From assembly GCA_034189755.1 (NCBI GenBank), contig JAXIHJ010000152.1, forward strand, positions 1-32,141: a stretch of 32,141 nt of DNA, written 5' to 3'. Below, piece after piece: positions 15,115 to 23,576 of the stretch; positions within the stretch are counted from its first letter, which is position 1; each line of letters begins with the position of its first letter. A program made the translations under genes and the position numbers. The notes beneath the pieces were generated by a model. It had not been told where the DNA came from. It saw nothing but the letters and a program-made list of their open reading frames with translations, and searched no databases. The DNA comes from JAXIHJ01 sp034189755. Lineage in GTDB: Bacteria; Planctomycetota; Phycisphaerae; SM23-33.

Positions 15115-15871
15115 CTGAATCTGTTTTGGATTGCCTGTTTATCATTGCGGCAATGTACCCGCCGGCGAACCCGTTGTCGATGTTCACGACACTGACGCCG
15201 GCGGCGCAACTGTTGAGCATCGTCAGCAGTGCGCTTAAGCCTCCGAAGCTCGCGCCGTAGCCAACGGAAGTGGGCACTGCGATAACCGGCACGGCCACCA
15301 GCCCGCCGACCACCCCGGCCAGCGCCCCTTCCATGCCCGCTACCGCAACGACCGCTTTGGCCGCCTGGAGCTGCTCGCTGCACGCCAGCAGGCGGTGCAG
15401 CCCGGCGACGCCGACGTCGTAGTGCGTGCTGACGCGGGCGTTCATAATCTCAGCCGTTACACGGGCCTCCTCAGCTACGGGCAGATCGCTCGTTCCGGCG
15501 GCTGCGATGGCGACGTGGCCGAGCGGCTCGGCGGGTTCGTCCCCTCGCAGAGTAATCGCGCGGGCCGGTGCGTGATATTCGGCCGCGGGGAACTGTTTCG
15601 CCACGGCCTGGTACGTTTGCTCATCCGCCCGCGTGGCCAGCACGCTTCCGCCGACGGCAAGTTTTTCAACGATTGCCCGCACCTGCTCAGGCGTCTTGCC
15701 GGGACAGAATATCACTTCAGGAAAGCCGCAGCGGATGCCGCGATGATGGTCCACCTTCGCGAAACCCATCGACTCAAAGGGCAAACGGCGCAGCCGCTCG
15801 ACGGCCTCGCCGATGTCTAATTCGCCGGTGTGAACGGTCTCGAGGAGTTTTTTCAGCGCACCTTCGTCCAT
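15062..15871 (-). CDS. larB: Nickel-pincer cofactor biosynthesis protein LarB
   Basis: LarB carboxylates and hydrolyses nicotinic acid adenine dinucleotide in the first step of nickel-pincer cofactor synthesis for LarA-type racemases. The protein has an N-terminal helical segment with FAKVDHHRGIRCGFPEVIFCPGKT, and a PurE-like core with AAAGTSDLPVAEEA, YDVGVAGLHRLL, VVAVAGMEGALAGVVGGL and VPTSVGYGASFGGLSALLTMLNSCA, ending near NIDNGFAGGYIAAMINR. The last 22 or so residues (a TKNTKSTKNTKKKK-like tail) are encoded by the repeat element and do not belong to the family. ATG 15871 is preferred over GTG 15886. A TATAAT lies 6 bases before the ATG and there is no ribosome-binding site. No larA, larC or larE is in the window. 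Confidence 0.92.
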   Translation of the reverse strand: MDEGALKKLLETVHTGELDIGEAVERLRRLPFESMGFAKVDHHRGIRCGFPEVIFCPGKTPEQVRAIVEKLAVGGSVLATRADEQTYQAVAKQFPAAEYHAPARAITLRGDEPAEPLGHVAIAAAGTSDLPVAEEARVTAEIMNARVSTHYDVGVAGLHRLLACSEQLQAAKAVVAVAGMEGALAGVVGGLVAVPVIAVPTSVGYGASFGGLSALLTMLNSCAAGVSVVNIDNGFAGGYIAAMINRQSKTDSATKNTKSTKNTKKKKII

Positions 15872-15877
15872 GGCGCC

Positions 15878-15883
15878 ATTATA
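15878..15883 (-). promoter_or_regulatory. TATAAT -10 element six bases before the larB ATG
   Basis: On the minus strand, TATAAT (15883-15878), GGCGCC and ATG follow each other directly. A start 6-7 bases after the -10 would place the transcript end on the start codon, giving a leaderless mRNA. No clear -35 is visible. Confidence 0.4.
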
Positions 15884-15893
15884 CACAACACCG

Positions 15894-16934
15894 CTACCGT
15901 TTAGCAGCGGCGATCATCTCCTCGACGGTGGTCTCGGCTGCGGCGCAAACACTGTCGCCCGCGCCGTAGTAGACTCTCAGCGTCCCGTCAGGCCGCTCGA
16001 TAAGCCCGTTCGAAAAGACACAATCGCCATACAGGCCGGTGCGTTCGTAGTCGGTTTCGGCCAGCAGCACCGGCCGGCTGGAGCGGTGCAGTAGACGCTC
16101 AGGCTGTTCGAGGTCGCTCAGCATCGCGCCGAGGCAGTACCGGCCGTCGTCGTCGGAGGCGTGGAAGATTTCCAGCCAGCCGGCTTCGGTGCGAATCGGG
16201 GTCCCGCCGCAGCCGACCCGCTCGGACTGCCAGGTGCCGGCCAGGGGTTCCATGGTCATCGCGTGCCGGCCCCAACTGACCAGGTCCGACGAGTAGGCGG
16301 TCCAGATGCACGCCTGGTTGAACTTACTCTTGAACGGCCGGTGCCGGCAGACGTACATGCCGCCGACCTTTTCCGGAAAAATGCACACGTCCTTGTTGTA
16401 CGGCGGGAAGATTATGCCAAGCCTCCGAAACGTGCGGAAGTCGTCGGTTACCGCAAGGGCTACCGTAACACCCCAGCCGGAAACGGCCGAGTAGCTTACG
16501 TAGTAGCGCCCGTCGATGCAGGTAACCCTAGCGTCCTCGCAGCCGTAGGCCTCGTACGGCGTGGTCGGTGCGATTGCCGGATTCGCGTCGAACGTAAAGT
16601 TCACGCCGTCGCTGCTGCGCGCGACGCGAATGTGCGAGATGCTCGTTAGAAGCGTTTGGCCTTTATAACCCACCAGCCGCGGGTCAGAGGTATCGGCGAC
16701 CGACTCGGATCTGTCGATGCGGATGATTTTCATCCTTCCGGCCTCGGCGTCATGTACCGCCACGGGCACTTCGTCGCCTTCGGCGATGGGCCTTTCGGCT
16801 ACGCGGACCAGCAGGATGGTCTCGTTTCCGACGCGTACGGCGGCGGGATTGAACGTGGCGACGACCTCAAAGTCTTCGCGCGTCGGTGTGATGTCCGCCG
16901 GCTCCAGCAGCGGATTGGCGTTCAGACGTTTCAA
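15894..16934 (-). CDS. GH130 family glycoside phosphorylase (probable beta-mannoside phosphorylase)
   Basis: GH130 enzymes cleave beta-mannosidic bonds with phosphate, yielding mannose 1-phosphate. The 346-residue protein shows the five-bladed propeller family pattern: FNPAAVRVGNETILLVRV, SHIRVARSSDGVNF, YGCEDARVTCIDGRYYVSY (containing the catalytic Asp), FPPYNKDVCIFPEKVGGMYVCRHRP, SSDLVSW, GCGGTPIRTEAGWLEIFH and YYGAGDSV (motifs abridged). The start is TTG at 16934, preceded by AAAGGAG with a 6-base spacer. The ATG five bases further upstream is followed by AAT TGA and cannot start the gene. It lies between larB and tsaD with no other sugar genes nearby, so the exact substrate is open. Confidence 0.9.
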   Translation of the reverse strand: MKRLNANPLLEPADITPTREDFEVVATFNPAAVRVGNETILLVRVAERPIAEGDEVPVAVHDAEAGRMKIIRIDRSESVADTSDPRLVGYKGQTLLTSISHIRVARSSDGVNFTFDANPAIAPTTPYEAYGCEDARVTCIDGRYYVSYSAVSGWGVTVALAVTDDFRTFRRLGIIFPPYNKDVCIFPEKVGGMYVCRHRPFKSKFNQACIWTAYSSDLVSWGRHAMTMEPLAGTWQSERVGCGGTPIRTEAGWLEIFHASDDDGRYCLGAMLSDLEQPERLLHRSSRPVLLAETDYERTGLYGDCVFSNGLIERPDGTLRVYYGAGDSVCAAAETTVEEMIAAAKR

Positions 16935-16953
16935 TTCATACTCCTTTAATCTC

Positions 16954-18009
16954 TCAACATCGCACCGTGGCGCGGGCGGCGAGGTCGAGGTCAGCCGTTC
17001 GCCCGGCCCGGAGGTAATGGCAGCCTACACCGGCGACCATTGCGGCGTTGTCGAGGCAGAACTCCATCGCAGGCATGCGCAGCGTGCAGTCAAGCCGGCC
17101 GGCCAGGTCGGCCGCCGCCGCCCGCAGGGCCGAATTGGCCGAGACGCCTCCGCCGAGCAGCAGTGTCTTTGCTCCGGTTGCGCGGGCTGCCCGGCTGAGC
17201 TTGATGCACAACACGTCCACAACGGCTGACTGAAAGCTCGCGGCGATGTCGGCGATTTCCTGTTCGGTGAAATTTTCGATGCCGCGTTTTGCTACTCGCC
17301 GGCCGCGGACGGCGCCCGGCACGCCGTTGACGTGGTACAGCACGGCCGTCTTCAGCCCGCTGAATGAAAAATCGAGCGACCGGCCCTTCAGCAGCGAGCG
17401 GGGGAAGTTCACCGCCTTCGGGTCGCCGTCTTTTGCGGCTCGTTCGATGGCCGGCCCGCCCGGATAATCCAGACCCAGGGTAACGGCGACCTTGTCGAAC
17501 GCCTCTCCGGCGGCGTCGTCGATGGTCGAACCCAGCAGTTCAAGCTCCACCGGCGAGCGGCAGGAATAAAGTGCCGTGTGCCCGCCGGAGCACACCAGGG
17601 CCACGGCCGGATATTCGATCGGCCCGGCGTTCAGCGTCGCCGCATAAGCGTGTGCGTAGACGTGATTGACGCCGATCAGCGGAACGCCCCAGACCCAGGC
17701 GAGCGTCTTGGCGGCCATCAGCCCCACCAGCAGCGAGCCGATCAGCCCCGGTTCGTGCGTGACGGCCACGGCGGAAATCCGCTCCGCAGCCAGACCGGAC
17801 TGCGACATCGCCTCTTCGATTACGGTATTGATCGCCTCAATATGTGCCCGGCTGGCAATTTCCGGCACGACCCCGCCGAACCGGGCGTGCAGCTCGATCT
17901 GGCCGGCGACGACGTTGGCCAGCACGTCCGACCCGTCGGCGACAACGGCGCAGCCGGTCTCGTCGCAACTGGTCTCGATGCCGAGGAGATATGCAGCCTT
18001 ATTCTTCAT
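16954..18009 (-). CDS. tsaD: tRNA N6-adenosine threonylcarbamoyltransferase
   Basis: TsaD makes the t6A modification at A37 of ANN-decoding tRNAs together with TsaB, TsaC and TsaE. The 351-residue ASKHA-fold protein opens with LGIETSCDETGCAVV and shows the metal-ligand motifs SRAHIEAI and VNHVYAHAYA (HxxxH), VALVCSGGHTALY, DDAAGEAFDKVA, LDYPGGPAIE, FSFSGLKTAV and the C-terminal LGGGVSANSALR. The ATG at 18009 matches the family start; the longer open frame upstream belongs to the end of the protease gene. Its start overlaps the end of the S41 peptidase gene by 11 bases, so the two are probably translated from one mRNA. Confidence 0.96.
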   Translation of the reverse strand: MKNKAAYLLGIETSCDETGCAVVADGSDVLANVVAGQIELHARFGGVVPEIASRAHIEAINTVIEEAMSQSGLAAERISAVAVTHEPGLIGSLLVGLMAAKTLAWVWGVPLIGVNHVYAHAYAATLNAGPIEYPAVALVCSGGHTALYSCRSPVELELLGSTIDDAAGEAFDKVAVTLGLDYPGGPAIERAAKDGDPKAVNFPRSLLKGRSLDFSFSGLKTAVLYHVNGVPGAVRGRRVAKRGIENFTEQEIADIAASFQSAVVDVLCIKLSRAARATGAKTLLLGGGVSANSALRAAAADLAGRLDCTLRMPAMEFCLDNAAMVAGVGCHYLRAGRTADLDLAARATVRC

Positions 18010-19396
18010 TACGGGAGCGGGCCTTTCGCATCTGTCGCAGCTTTTGCTCCTTCTCGCGCTGTTCGGCGGCGCGGGCCAGGATGGCGTCAAGGCGCTTCGG
18101 CGACCGGATAAGCCGCACCGCCCGGGCCAACTGCGGGTCGGCCTTGACCCACTTCGCCAGCATCCGCCGCTGCCGGGCGGAGTGGGCCTGGGGCGGTTCG
18201 GCCTCAGGCGGCAGGACCTCCGCACGCGCCCACAGCCACTCAAGGGCTTCCCGCTGCGCCGGGCTTATCACAACCGGCTCGTGCGGATCGACGCCCCAGA
18301 CGTCGGAACCGGGCCTGCGGGTGATCCGCCGATCCTGCTCGAAACAAAACTCCGACGTGGTCAGGTTAATCTGCCCCAGGTTGCCCTGAAGCGGGAACAT
18401 GGTCTGAACGCATCCCTTGCCTCGCGTTCTGCTGCCCACCAGCACGGCCCGGTCGCGAAAGCGCAATGCTCCTGCGACTATTTCCGCCGCCGACGCCGTC
18501 CGGCCGTTAATCAACACGACCATAGGAATCGGCGGGAAGGTCCCCTCATTATGGGCCTGGTAGATGCGCGGCGCAGACTGCCTGGTAAGTTTCGTTACGA
18601 TTACGCCCTTGCTGATAAACATGTCGGCCGCTTCGACGGCCGCCGCAAGTCTGCCGCCGGGGTTGTCGCGCAGGTCGAGAATCAGCCCCCGAATGCCCGA
18701 AAGCTGCCGAAAGGCGCGCTGGAACTCCTCGGCGGTGTTCTGCACGAATTCCCGAATTCGCACGTAGATCAGGCCCGTCTGCGGATCAATCGCGTAGACC
18801 CGGCGCCCGATGTGGTCGCGATAACAGCCCAGGACCGTCTCCAGGGGAAACTCATCTCGCAAAAGTTCGATTGTCTCCTGCTGTTCGGCGCCGCTGCGGA
18901 TGACCGTGAGCACCACGGGTGTATCTATCTCGCCGTCCAGAAGCCGCCGGACCTCCCTGAGCGTCAGGCCGTCGGGCTTCTCCCCGTCGATGGCTACGAT
19001 GCGATCGCCGTATGTCAAAGACGCACGGTGCGCCGGCGAGCCGGGCAGCGGGCCTACCACCGTTACGGCGCCGGCGGCGATTTCCAGCCTCAGCCCAAGA
19101 CCGCGCTGAAGCCCCCTTACCCGATGAGAAAACTCATCGACCCGTTCCGGCGGTATGTAGCTGGAAAACTCATCGAGCTGCCGGACCATGCCGCGGACCG
19201 CCCCGCGATGCAGCGTCTTGTCGTCCACGGGCAGGTAGTAGTTTTCCCGAATAAGCCGGTGCGTGCGCGCCGGCGGCGCCAGCGGCGCCCGACCAGACCG
19301 GCTGTAGTCCGCCGGCCGAGGACTACGCGTTACCCAAGCCACTACGACCGCCGCGGCGATGATGGCGACAATCCATATGAGATTTCGTTTAGGCAT
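17999..19396 (-). CDS. C-terminal-processing peptidase (S41 family, CtpA-like)
   Basis: The 465-residue protein has an N-terminal membrane anchor (residues 5-22), a helical segment with DEFSSYIPPE, a PDZ domain (about 95-175, with SPAHRASLTYGDRIVAIDG), and the S41 protease core. The catalytic Ser is S302 in NGRTASAAEI, the Lys is K327 in RGKGCVQ, and the accompanying Gln is Q331. The LDLRDNPGG motif before the Ser is also typical. Such enzymes trim or degrade envelope proteins from the C-terminus. The C-terminal 100 residues are an Arg/Glu-rich helical tail beyond the catalytic core. The ATG at 19396 follows GGAAGG. GTTACT occurs twice, 4 bases apart, just upstream, with no identified role. 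Confidence 0.92.
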   Translation of the reverse strand: MPKRNLIWIVAIIAAAVVVAWVTRSPRPADYSRSGRAPLAPPARTHRLIRENYYLPVDDKTLHRGAVRGMVRQLDEFSSYIPPERVDEFSHRVRGLQRGLGLRLEIAAGAVTVVGPLPGSPAHRASLTYGDRIVAIDGEKPDGLTLREVRRLLDGEIDTPVVLTVIRSGAEQQETIELLRDEFPLETVLGCYRDHIGRRVYAIDPQTGLIYVRIREFVQNTAEEFQRAFRQLSGIRGLILDLRDNPGGRLAAAVEAADMFISKGVIVTKLTRQSAPRIYQAHNEGTFPPIPMVVLINGRTASAAEIVAGALRFRDRAVLVGSRTRGKGCVQTMFPLQGNLGQINLTTSEFCFEQDRRITRRPGSDVWGVDPHEPVVISPAQREALEWLWARAEVLPPEAEPPQAHSARQRRMLAKWVKADPQLARAVRLIRSPKRLDAILARAAEQREKEQKLRQMRKARSRNEE

Positions 19397-19490
19397 GGCC
19401 TTCCAGGTCGAATACGTTACTAAATGTTACTCGGTTGGCCTGGCGGGGGCGAACAAGAAAAGCAAGTCGGGGCGTTTATTGTGAGGCGAC

Positions 19491-19563
19491 TGGGCAGGGG
19501 CGGAATTGAACCGCCGACACCGTGATTTTCAGTCACGTGCTCTACCAACTGAGCTACCTACCC
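19491..19563 (-). tRNA. tRNA-Phe (anticodon GAA)
   Basis: On the minus strand the acceptor GGGTAGG (19563-19557) pairs with CCTGCCC, followed by discriminator A at 19491. The D arm contains AGCTCAGTTGGTAGAGC. The anticodon stem-loop GTGA-CTGAAAA-TCAC gives GAA. The T arm is GGCGG-TTCAATT-CCGCC. CCA is not encoded. Confidence 0.96.
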
Positions 19564-19598
19564 GCACCACCGGCCCGTGCACAACCGGCGGGATATTC

Positions 19599-19626
19599 AG
19601 ATTATCGAACCCGCGGCATCTGTCAA
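19599..19626 (-). promoter_or_regulatory. Promoter of tRNA-Phe
   Basis: On the minus strand, TTGACA (19626-19621) and TAATCT (19604-19599) are 16 bases apart. Transcription would begin about 28 bases before the mature tRNA 5' end. Confidence 0.65.
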
Positions 19627-19690
19627 GCGCAAGCCGACGAAAACGGCCGGGGAAAAATGCAGACCGGGATCCGTCTCAATCCGTCGGCAT

Positions 19691-21994
19691 CTATTGGCCT
19701 TCCCGGAAACCGGTGCGCTGGAAGATTCGCCGGCAGGTGAACCATTCAGTCCGTTCATCATATCGCCGCATCTCCATAAGCGCGTGGGTTAATAGCTGCC
19801 GGGCGTGCTGTTCGTATTCACTTTGCACCGGCGGGCGGAAGGAATCGCGGGCAATCAGCACCACTTCCCGGCGGGCCGGCAGTTTTACCAGCAGGACGCG
19901 GTTGTCCTCAGGATATGGCGGTTCGACGTTTGGCGGTGCAAGCGAGAAGGCCTCGTCCACAAACCGTCGGCGGGCCTCGGTGGTCGGCAGCGACAACTCG
20001 GCTACATCGCTCGGCCAGAACTCAACCGGCTTGACCAGCATCATTCGTACAAACATATCCCGGTGGAATTGGCCTGACATTATCGCCATGCGCATTATTT
20101 CCTGACGAGGCAGGATTTGTTGTTTCCGGGCGAACGGCTGTGTGATCTTGACGGCCAGTTTCACCTTCTCGGCTGCGACTTGCAGGCCCGAATCGGCCGC
20201 CGCGTCGAGAATCTTACGGGCGCGTTTTTCGGCCAGCTCTAACGCCGCCTGCATCTTCAGGTCTGCGACGACCTGCTTTCGCAGTTCGTCGGTGATTTGT
20301 TCCGGCCGGTGCGCCGGCTGTGCTTGCACGATCCGCCAGAGCAGCCTGCCCGCCTCCTTGCCGAGTGCGTACATGCGTGGCCCGTCGTCGCCGACGCCGA
20401 TGGCCGACCCGTTGCCGTCGCCACCATCGAACGGCTCGGCAGTGAAGACAATCCGCCAGAGCATCTCGCCGCCACGGTCCGACGTGCGGCAGGAACCCAG
20501 CACGTCGTGCTCTCTTAATTCCTGAACGGTCAGAACTGCCGTCTCGTCTACGCGCACCGGGAAGAACGCCTGGCCAAACTCGCCGCCAACCGGAAACAAC
20601 ACGCCCTCGAAGCCCCTGCACATCACCCAGTCCACGCTCCCGGCGGCCTTGCCGGCTGAATCGGGGCTAAGCACCTGTCGCGTGATACCGTCCAGGGCCT
20701 GCCGCAGCGTGAGGTTTTTATCTTTCAGCGTCACGCGGATCGACTTATCCAGCTCGATTTTGCCGAATTTGCCCCACGGATAGCAGATGCCTTCAATTCC
20801 GGCGGCCTCGGCCAGCAGCTTCACCGCACGGTCCAGCCGGCAGCGGCGGATGCGCACAGCCGGCAGCGGCCGGTCCAGGATGTTCTCAGCCGGCAGCTTC
20901 ATGTGCTCGACGACCTGCCGGTAGGCCTCGGCGCCCGTCAGGTTGCCGGCAGTCTCTGCCAGCAGCCCCTCGGCCAGGCTGAGCGTTTCGTCCAGCCTGC
21001 GCCCAACGGCTGCGGCGGTGAGCTTTTCGATAATCTGCGCCTTGACCTGCGAGAAATCCGCAATTTCCTCACGGTACTCGGTGGGCTTGGACGTCGGCTG
21101 GGTCGTCGCCAAGGCCGGTTGGGTCGATGGAACCGGCACCTTCTTGACAAACTCCTTCTCATGCTCGCTGTAGTAGTCTCGCACCTGTTTGCCGCCGGGT
21201 CGTGCAACTCGCTCGAGGACTCGCCGCTGAACCAGCAGATATGCAATCCCGGCGCGGTCCGGCTGACGATAGCCGAAGCCGAACGGGTTTTCCGCAGAGG
21301 CCGAGCCGGCGCGAGTGTCGCTGAACTTCTCGAACTGCTCTTCAACGGCGCCGGCGTCGGGCTCGGAGGTCTTGTCCAGAAAATCCTTCGCCGGCACGAC
21401 TGCGAACTTCAGGGCGATTTTCTCGGCCAGCTCACGATACAAATGGCGGACCCGCGTTTCAGACGGCGGCGTGCCGACTTGCGCTTCGACGTAGGTCTTG
21501 TAAATCTTCAGCCAACGCGCTACCGCCGAGCGAAGGCGCTCTTCGCGGATGCCAAACCTGGACTGAAATGCCGAGACGAGGCCGCTGTATTCCGCACCGG
21601 TTAGCCCCAGGCGTGCGAAAAAGTTGTCCACGTCCTGCTCGACGACCGATACGTCCATTTCCTCGGCCTCGCGCAGCAGCAGCGCGTAGGCGAGTTCGGC
21701 CTGTGCCCCGTTGCTGCTAAGAAAGAGATACTCCGAGTCGGTCGTGTTCGACGGCCAGGGAATTCGCCGAGGATCGGCCAGTCGAATGGTGCGAAGTACG
21801 GCCAGGTCGCCCTCGGCGGCGCGAAGGTCGTTTACGGTAATCTCGGACTCGCCCATGTGTCCGAGCACCACGTCGCCAGGCTGCTTCTGTAAAAACGATT
21901 TGAAAAACGTCGGGCCGACCAGAAAGCTGATCATCAGGACAGCCATAATCACAACGACCATCTTCTGGTGACGACGAAAGAATCCAAAGGCCAT
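19691..21994 (-). CDS. Membrane-anchored SurA/PpiD-like periplasmic protein
   Basis: The 767-residue protein has one N-terminal transmembrane segment (about residues 12-33, MVVVIMAVLMISFLVGPTFF) and a large exported part. The first 200 residues have the PpiD/SurA N-terminal chaperone-domain layout: GESEITVNDLRAAEGDL, an ELAYALLLREAEEMDVSV segment, DVDNFFARLGL and RFGIREERLRSAVARWL. I cannot find the conserved parvulin block expected of an active prolyl isomerase. Instead there is a Thr/Pro linker (about 300) and long helical stretches, and a middle region with IRVTLKDKNLTLRQAL that resembles secretin/STN-like short domains. A periplasmic folding or quality-control role is plausible. The start is preceded by AAGGGAG and a promoter at 22042-22069. 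Confidence 0.7.
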   Translation of the reverse strand: MAFGFFRRHQKMVVVIMAVLMISFLVGPTFFKSFLQKQPGDVVLGHMGESEITVNDLRAAEGDLAVLRTIRLADPRRIPWPSNTTDSEYLFLSSNGAQAELAYALLLREAEEMDVSVVEQDVDNFFARLGLTGAEYSGLVSAFQSRFGIREERLRSAVARWLKIYKTYVEAQVGTPPSETRVRHLYRELAEKIALKFAVVPAKDFLDKTSEPDAGAVEEQFEKFSDTRAGSASAENPFGFGYRQPDRAGIAYLLVQRRVLERVARPGGKQVRDYYSEHEKEFVKKVPVPSTQPALATTQPTSKPTEYREEIADFSQVKAQIIEKLTAAAVGRRLDETLSLAEGLLAETAGNLTGAEAYRQVVEHMKLPAENILDRPLPAVRIRRCRLDRAVKLLAEAAGIEGICYPWGKFGKIELDKSIRVTLKDKNLTLRQALDGITRQVLSPDSAGKAAGSVDWVMCRGFEGVLFPVGGEFGQAFFPVRVDETAVLTVQELREHDVLGSCRTSDRGGEMLWRIVFTAEPFDGGDGNGSAIGVGDDGPRMYALGKEAGRLLWRIVQAQPAHRPEQITDELRKQVVADLKMQAALELAEKRARKILDAAADSGLQVAAEKVKLAVKITQPFARKQQILPRQEIMRMAIMSGQFHRDMFVRMMLVKPVEFWPSDVAELSLPTTEARRRFVDEAFSLAPPNVEPPYPEDNRVLLVKLPARREVVLIARDSFRPPVQSEYEQHARQLLTHALMEMRRYDERTEWFTCRRIFQRTGFREGQ

Positions 21995-22041
21995 AACATC
22001 TCCCTTAAAAAGTGCTCAATTGCCGACAAGCAAGATCGTTT

Positions 22042-22069
22042 ACTATAGGTTTCGGCGTGGCTTTTGCAA
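22042..22069 (-). promoter_or_regulatory. Promoter of the PpiD-like gene
   Basis: On the minus strand, TTGCAA (22069-22064) and TATAGT (22047-22042) are separated by 16 bases. A ribosome-binding site AAGGGAG lies 5 bases before the ATG at 21994. Confidence 0.65.
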
Positions 22070-22091
22070 GACAAGCAGCCTATTTTGAATT

Positions 22092-23552
22092 TCAGCCCTT
22101 TATGACGCCCATCGGCCGCAGACGTGCGACTTTTCGGCTCAGCCCTGCTGCGGTAACGCATTCCACGACGACGTCGACGTCCTTATAGGCGTCGGGCTGT
22201 TCTTCGGCCAGTGCGGTCCGTCCACGTGCGCGTGCGATTATGCCGGCGTCGGCCAGTTCCCGGTCGATCCGCCGGCCCCTGGCCCTTTCAACGGCGGCCT
22301 TGCGGCTCAGCACGCGCCCGGCGCCGTGGCAGGTGCTGCCGAACGTCTGGTCCATCGCGCGGTCGGTGCCCAGCAGGACGTAGCTGGCCGTACCCATGTC
22401 GCCGGGGATCAGCACCGGCTGACCCAGCCGGCGATAGGCATCGGGCAGTTCCGGATGGCCTGGCGGAAAGGCGCGCGTGGCGCCCTTTCGGTGCACGCAG
22501 AGCTGCCGCGGCTTACCGTCCACCTGGTGCGTCTCGATTTTTGCGATGTTGTGGGCCACGTCGTACACCTGCCTCAGGCCCAGCGATTCGGCCGACTCGC
22601 CGAAGAACCGCTGAAGCGTCTTGCGTATCTGCGTCGCCAGCAACTGGCGGTTGGCCCAGGCAAAGTTGGCCGCCGCCCGCATCGCAGCCAGGTACCGCCT
22701 GCCTTCATCGCTTTCGGCCGGTGCGCAGACAAGCTGACGGTCCGGCAGCTCTATGCCGTACCGCGACGGCGCCGACCGCATGGCCTTGATATAGTCCTGG
22801 CAGACCTGGTGCCCCAGGCCGCGCGAGCCGGTGTGAATCATGAAGGTAACGCCGCCGGCGACAAGGCCCATCGCCTCAGCCGCGGCGGCGTCGTAGATCG
22901 TCTCGACGACCTGCACCTCGCCGAAATGATTTCCCGCGCCGAGCGTGCCGCACTGGTTGGCGCCCCGCTTCATCGCCTGCGGCGATACGGCCTCGGGCTC
23001 GGCGCCGGCGAGGCAGCCGCCGGACTCCGTCGCCGCGATGTCATCAGCCTGCGCCAGGCCACGCTCCAAAAGGTAGCCGGCGCCGGCGGTAAGGAGGCGT
23101 TTCATCTCTTTGCCCGCAAACGAAAACGGCCCGCCGACACCTACACCCAGCGGGATGTCGCTAAAGAGCCGGTCTATGAGCTGCTTGATGCGCGGCCCAA
23201 CGTCCCCGGCCAGCAGGTTGCTTCGCAGCAGCCGGACGCCGCAGTTGATGTCGTAGCCCACGCCGCCCGGCGAGACCACCCCCCCGGCGGCGATGTCGGT
23301 GGCGGCTACTCCGCCGATGCAGAACCCGTAGCCCCAGTGGATATCCGGCATGGCCAGCGAGGCTTTGACGATGCCCGGCAGCGTCGCGACGTTGGCTACC
23401 TGCTTCGCCCCGCCGCCGGAAAGCGCCTCGTCAATCAGCGCGTCGCTGGCGTAGATAATTCCGCCCACGCGCATGCCGCCCTGGGCGCCCTTCGGTATCC
23501 GCCAGCGGTTTGCGTCGATCCGCTCGATTTCACCTGTAAATTCCTTGCCCAT
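22092..23552 (-). CDS. rtcB: RNA-splicing ligase RtcB
   Basis: RtcB joins RNA 2',3'-cyclic phosphate or 3'-phosphate ends to 5'-OH ends using GTP and Mn2+. The 486-residue protein shows ATLPGIVKASLAMPDIHWGYGF, SPGGVGYDINCGVRLL (the metal-binding Cys), GTLGAGNHFGEVQVV, IHTGSRGLGHQVC, VYDVAHNIAKIE and STCHGAGRVLSR, whose His is the residue that becomes guanylylated. The ATG at 23552 follows GAGG by 6 bases and is preferred over the TTG at 23564. Archease is encoded 24 bases upstream on the same strand, the usual partner that primes RtcB for multiple turnovers. The pair probably serves RNA repair. The tRNA genes in this window have no introns. Confidence 0.96.
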   Translation of the reverse strand: MGKEFTGEIERIDANRWRIPKGAQGGMRVGGIIYASDALIDEALSGGGAKQVANVATLPGIVKASLAMPDIHWGYGFCIGGVAATDIAAGGVVSPGGVGYDINCGVRLLRSNLLAGDVGPRIKQLIDRLFSDIPLGVGVGGPFSFAGKEMKRLLTAGAGYLLERGLAQADDIAATESGGCLAGAEPEAVSPQAMKRGANQCGTLGAGNHFGEVQVVETIYDAAAAEAMGLVAGGVTFMIHTGSRGLGHQVCQDYIKAMRSAPSRYGIELPDRQLVCAPAESDEGRRYLAAMRAAANFAWANRQLLATQIRKTLQRFFGESAESLGLRQVYDVAHNIAKIETHQVDGKPRQLCVHRKGATRAFPPGHPELPDAYRRLGQPVLIPGDMGTASYVLLGTDRAMDQTFGSTCHGAGRVLSRKAAVERARGRRIDRELADAGIIARARGRTALAEEQPDAYKDVDVVVECVTAAGLSRKVARLRPMGVIKG

Positions 23553-23576
23553 GCCGGACCTCAAAAGGCAGTTCGT

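Noticed and set aside
17666..19423. Long plus-strand open frame opposite tsaD and the S41 protease
   Set aside because: The minus strand encodes two clear enzymes with catalytic motifs. The plus frame is low-complexity Arg/Pro-rich sequence caused by high GC. The same holds for long antisense frames at 6960-8570, 9876-11504, 22326-23948 and 24683-26323.
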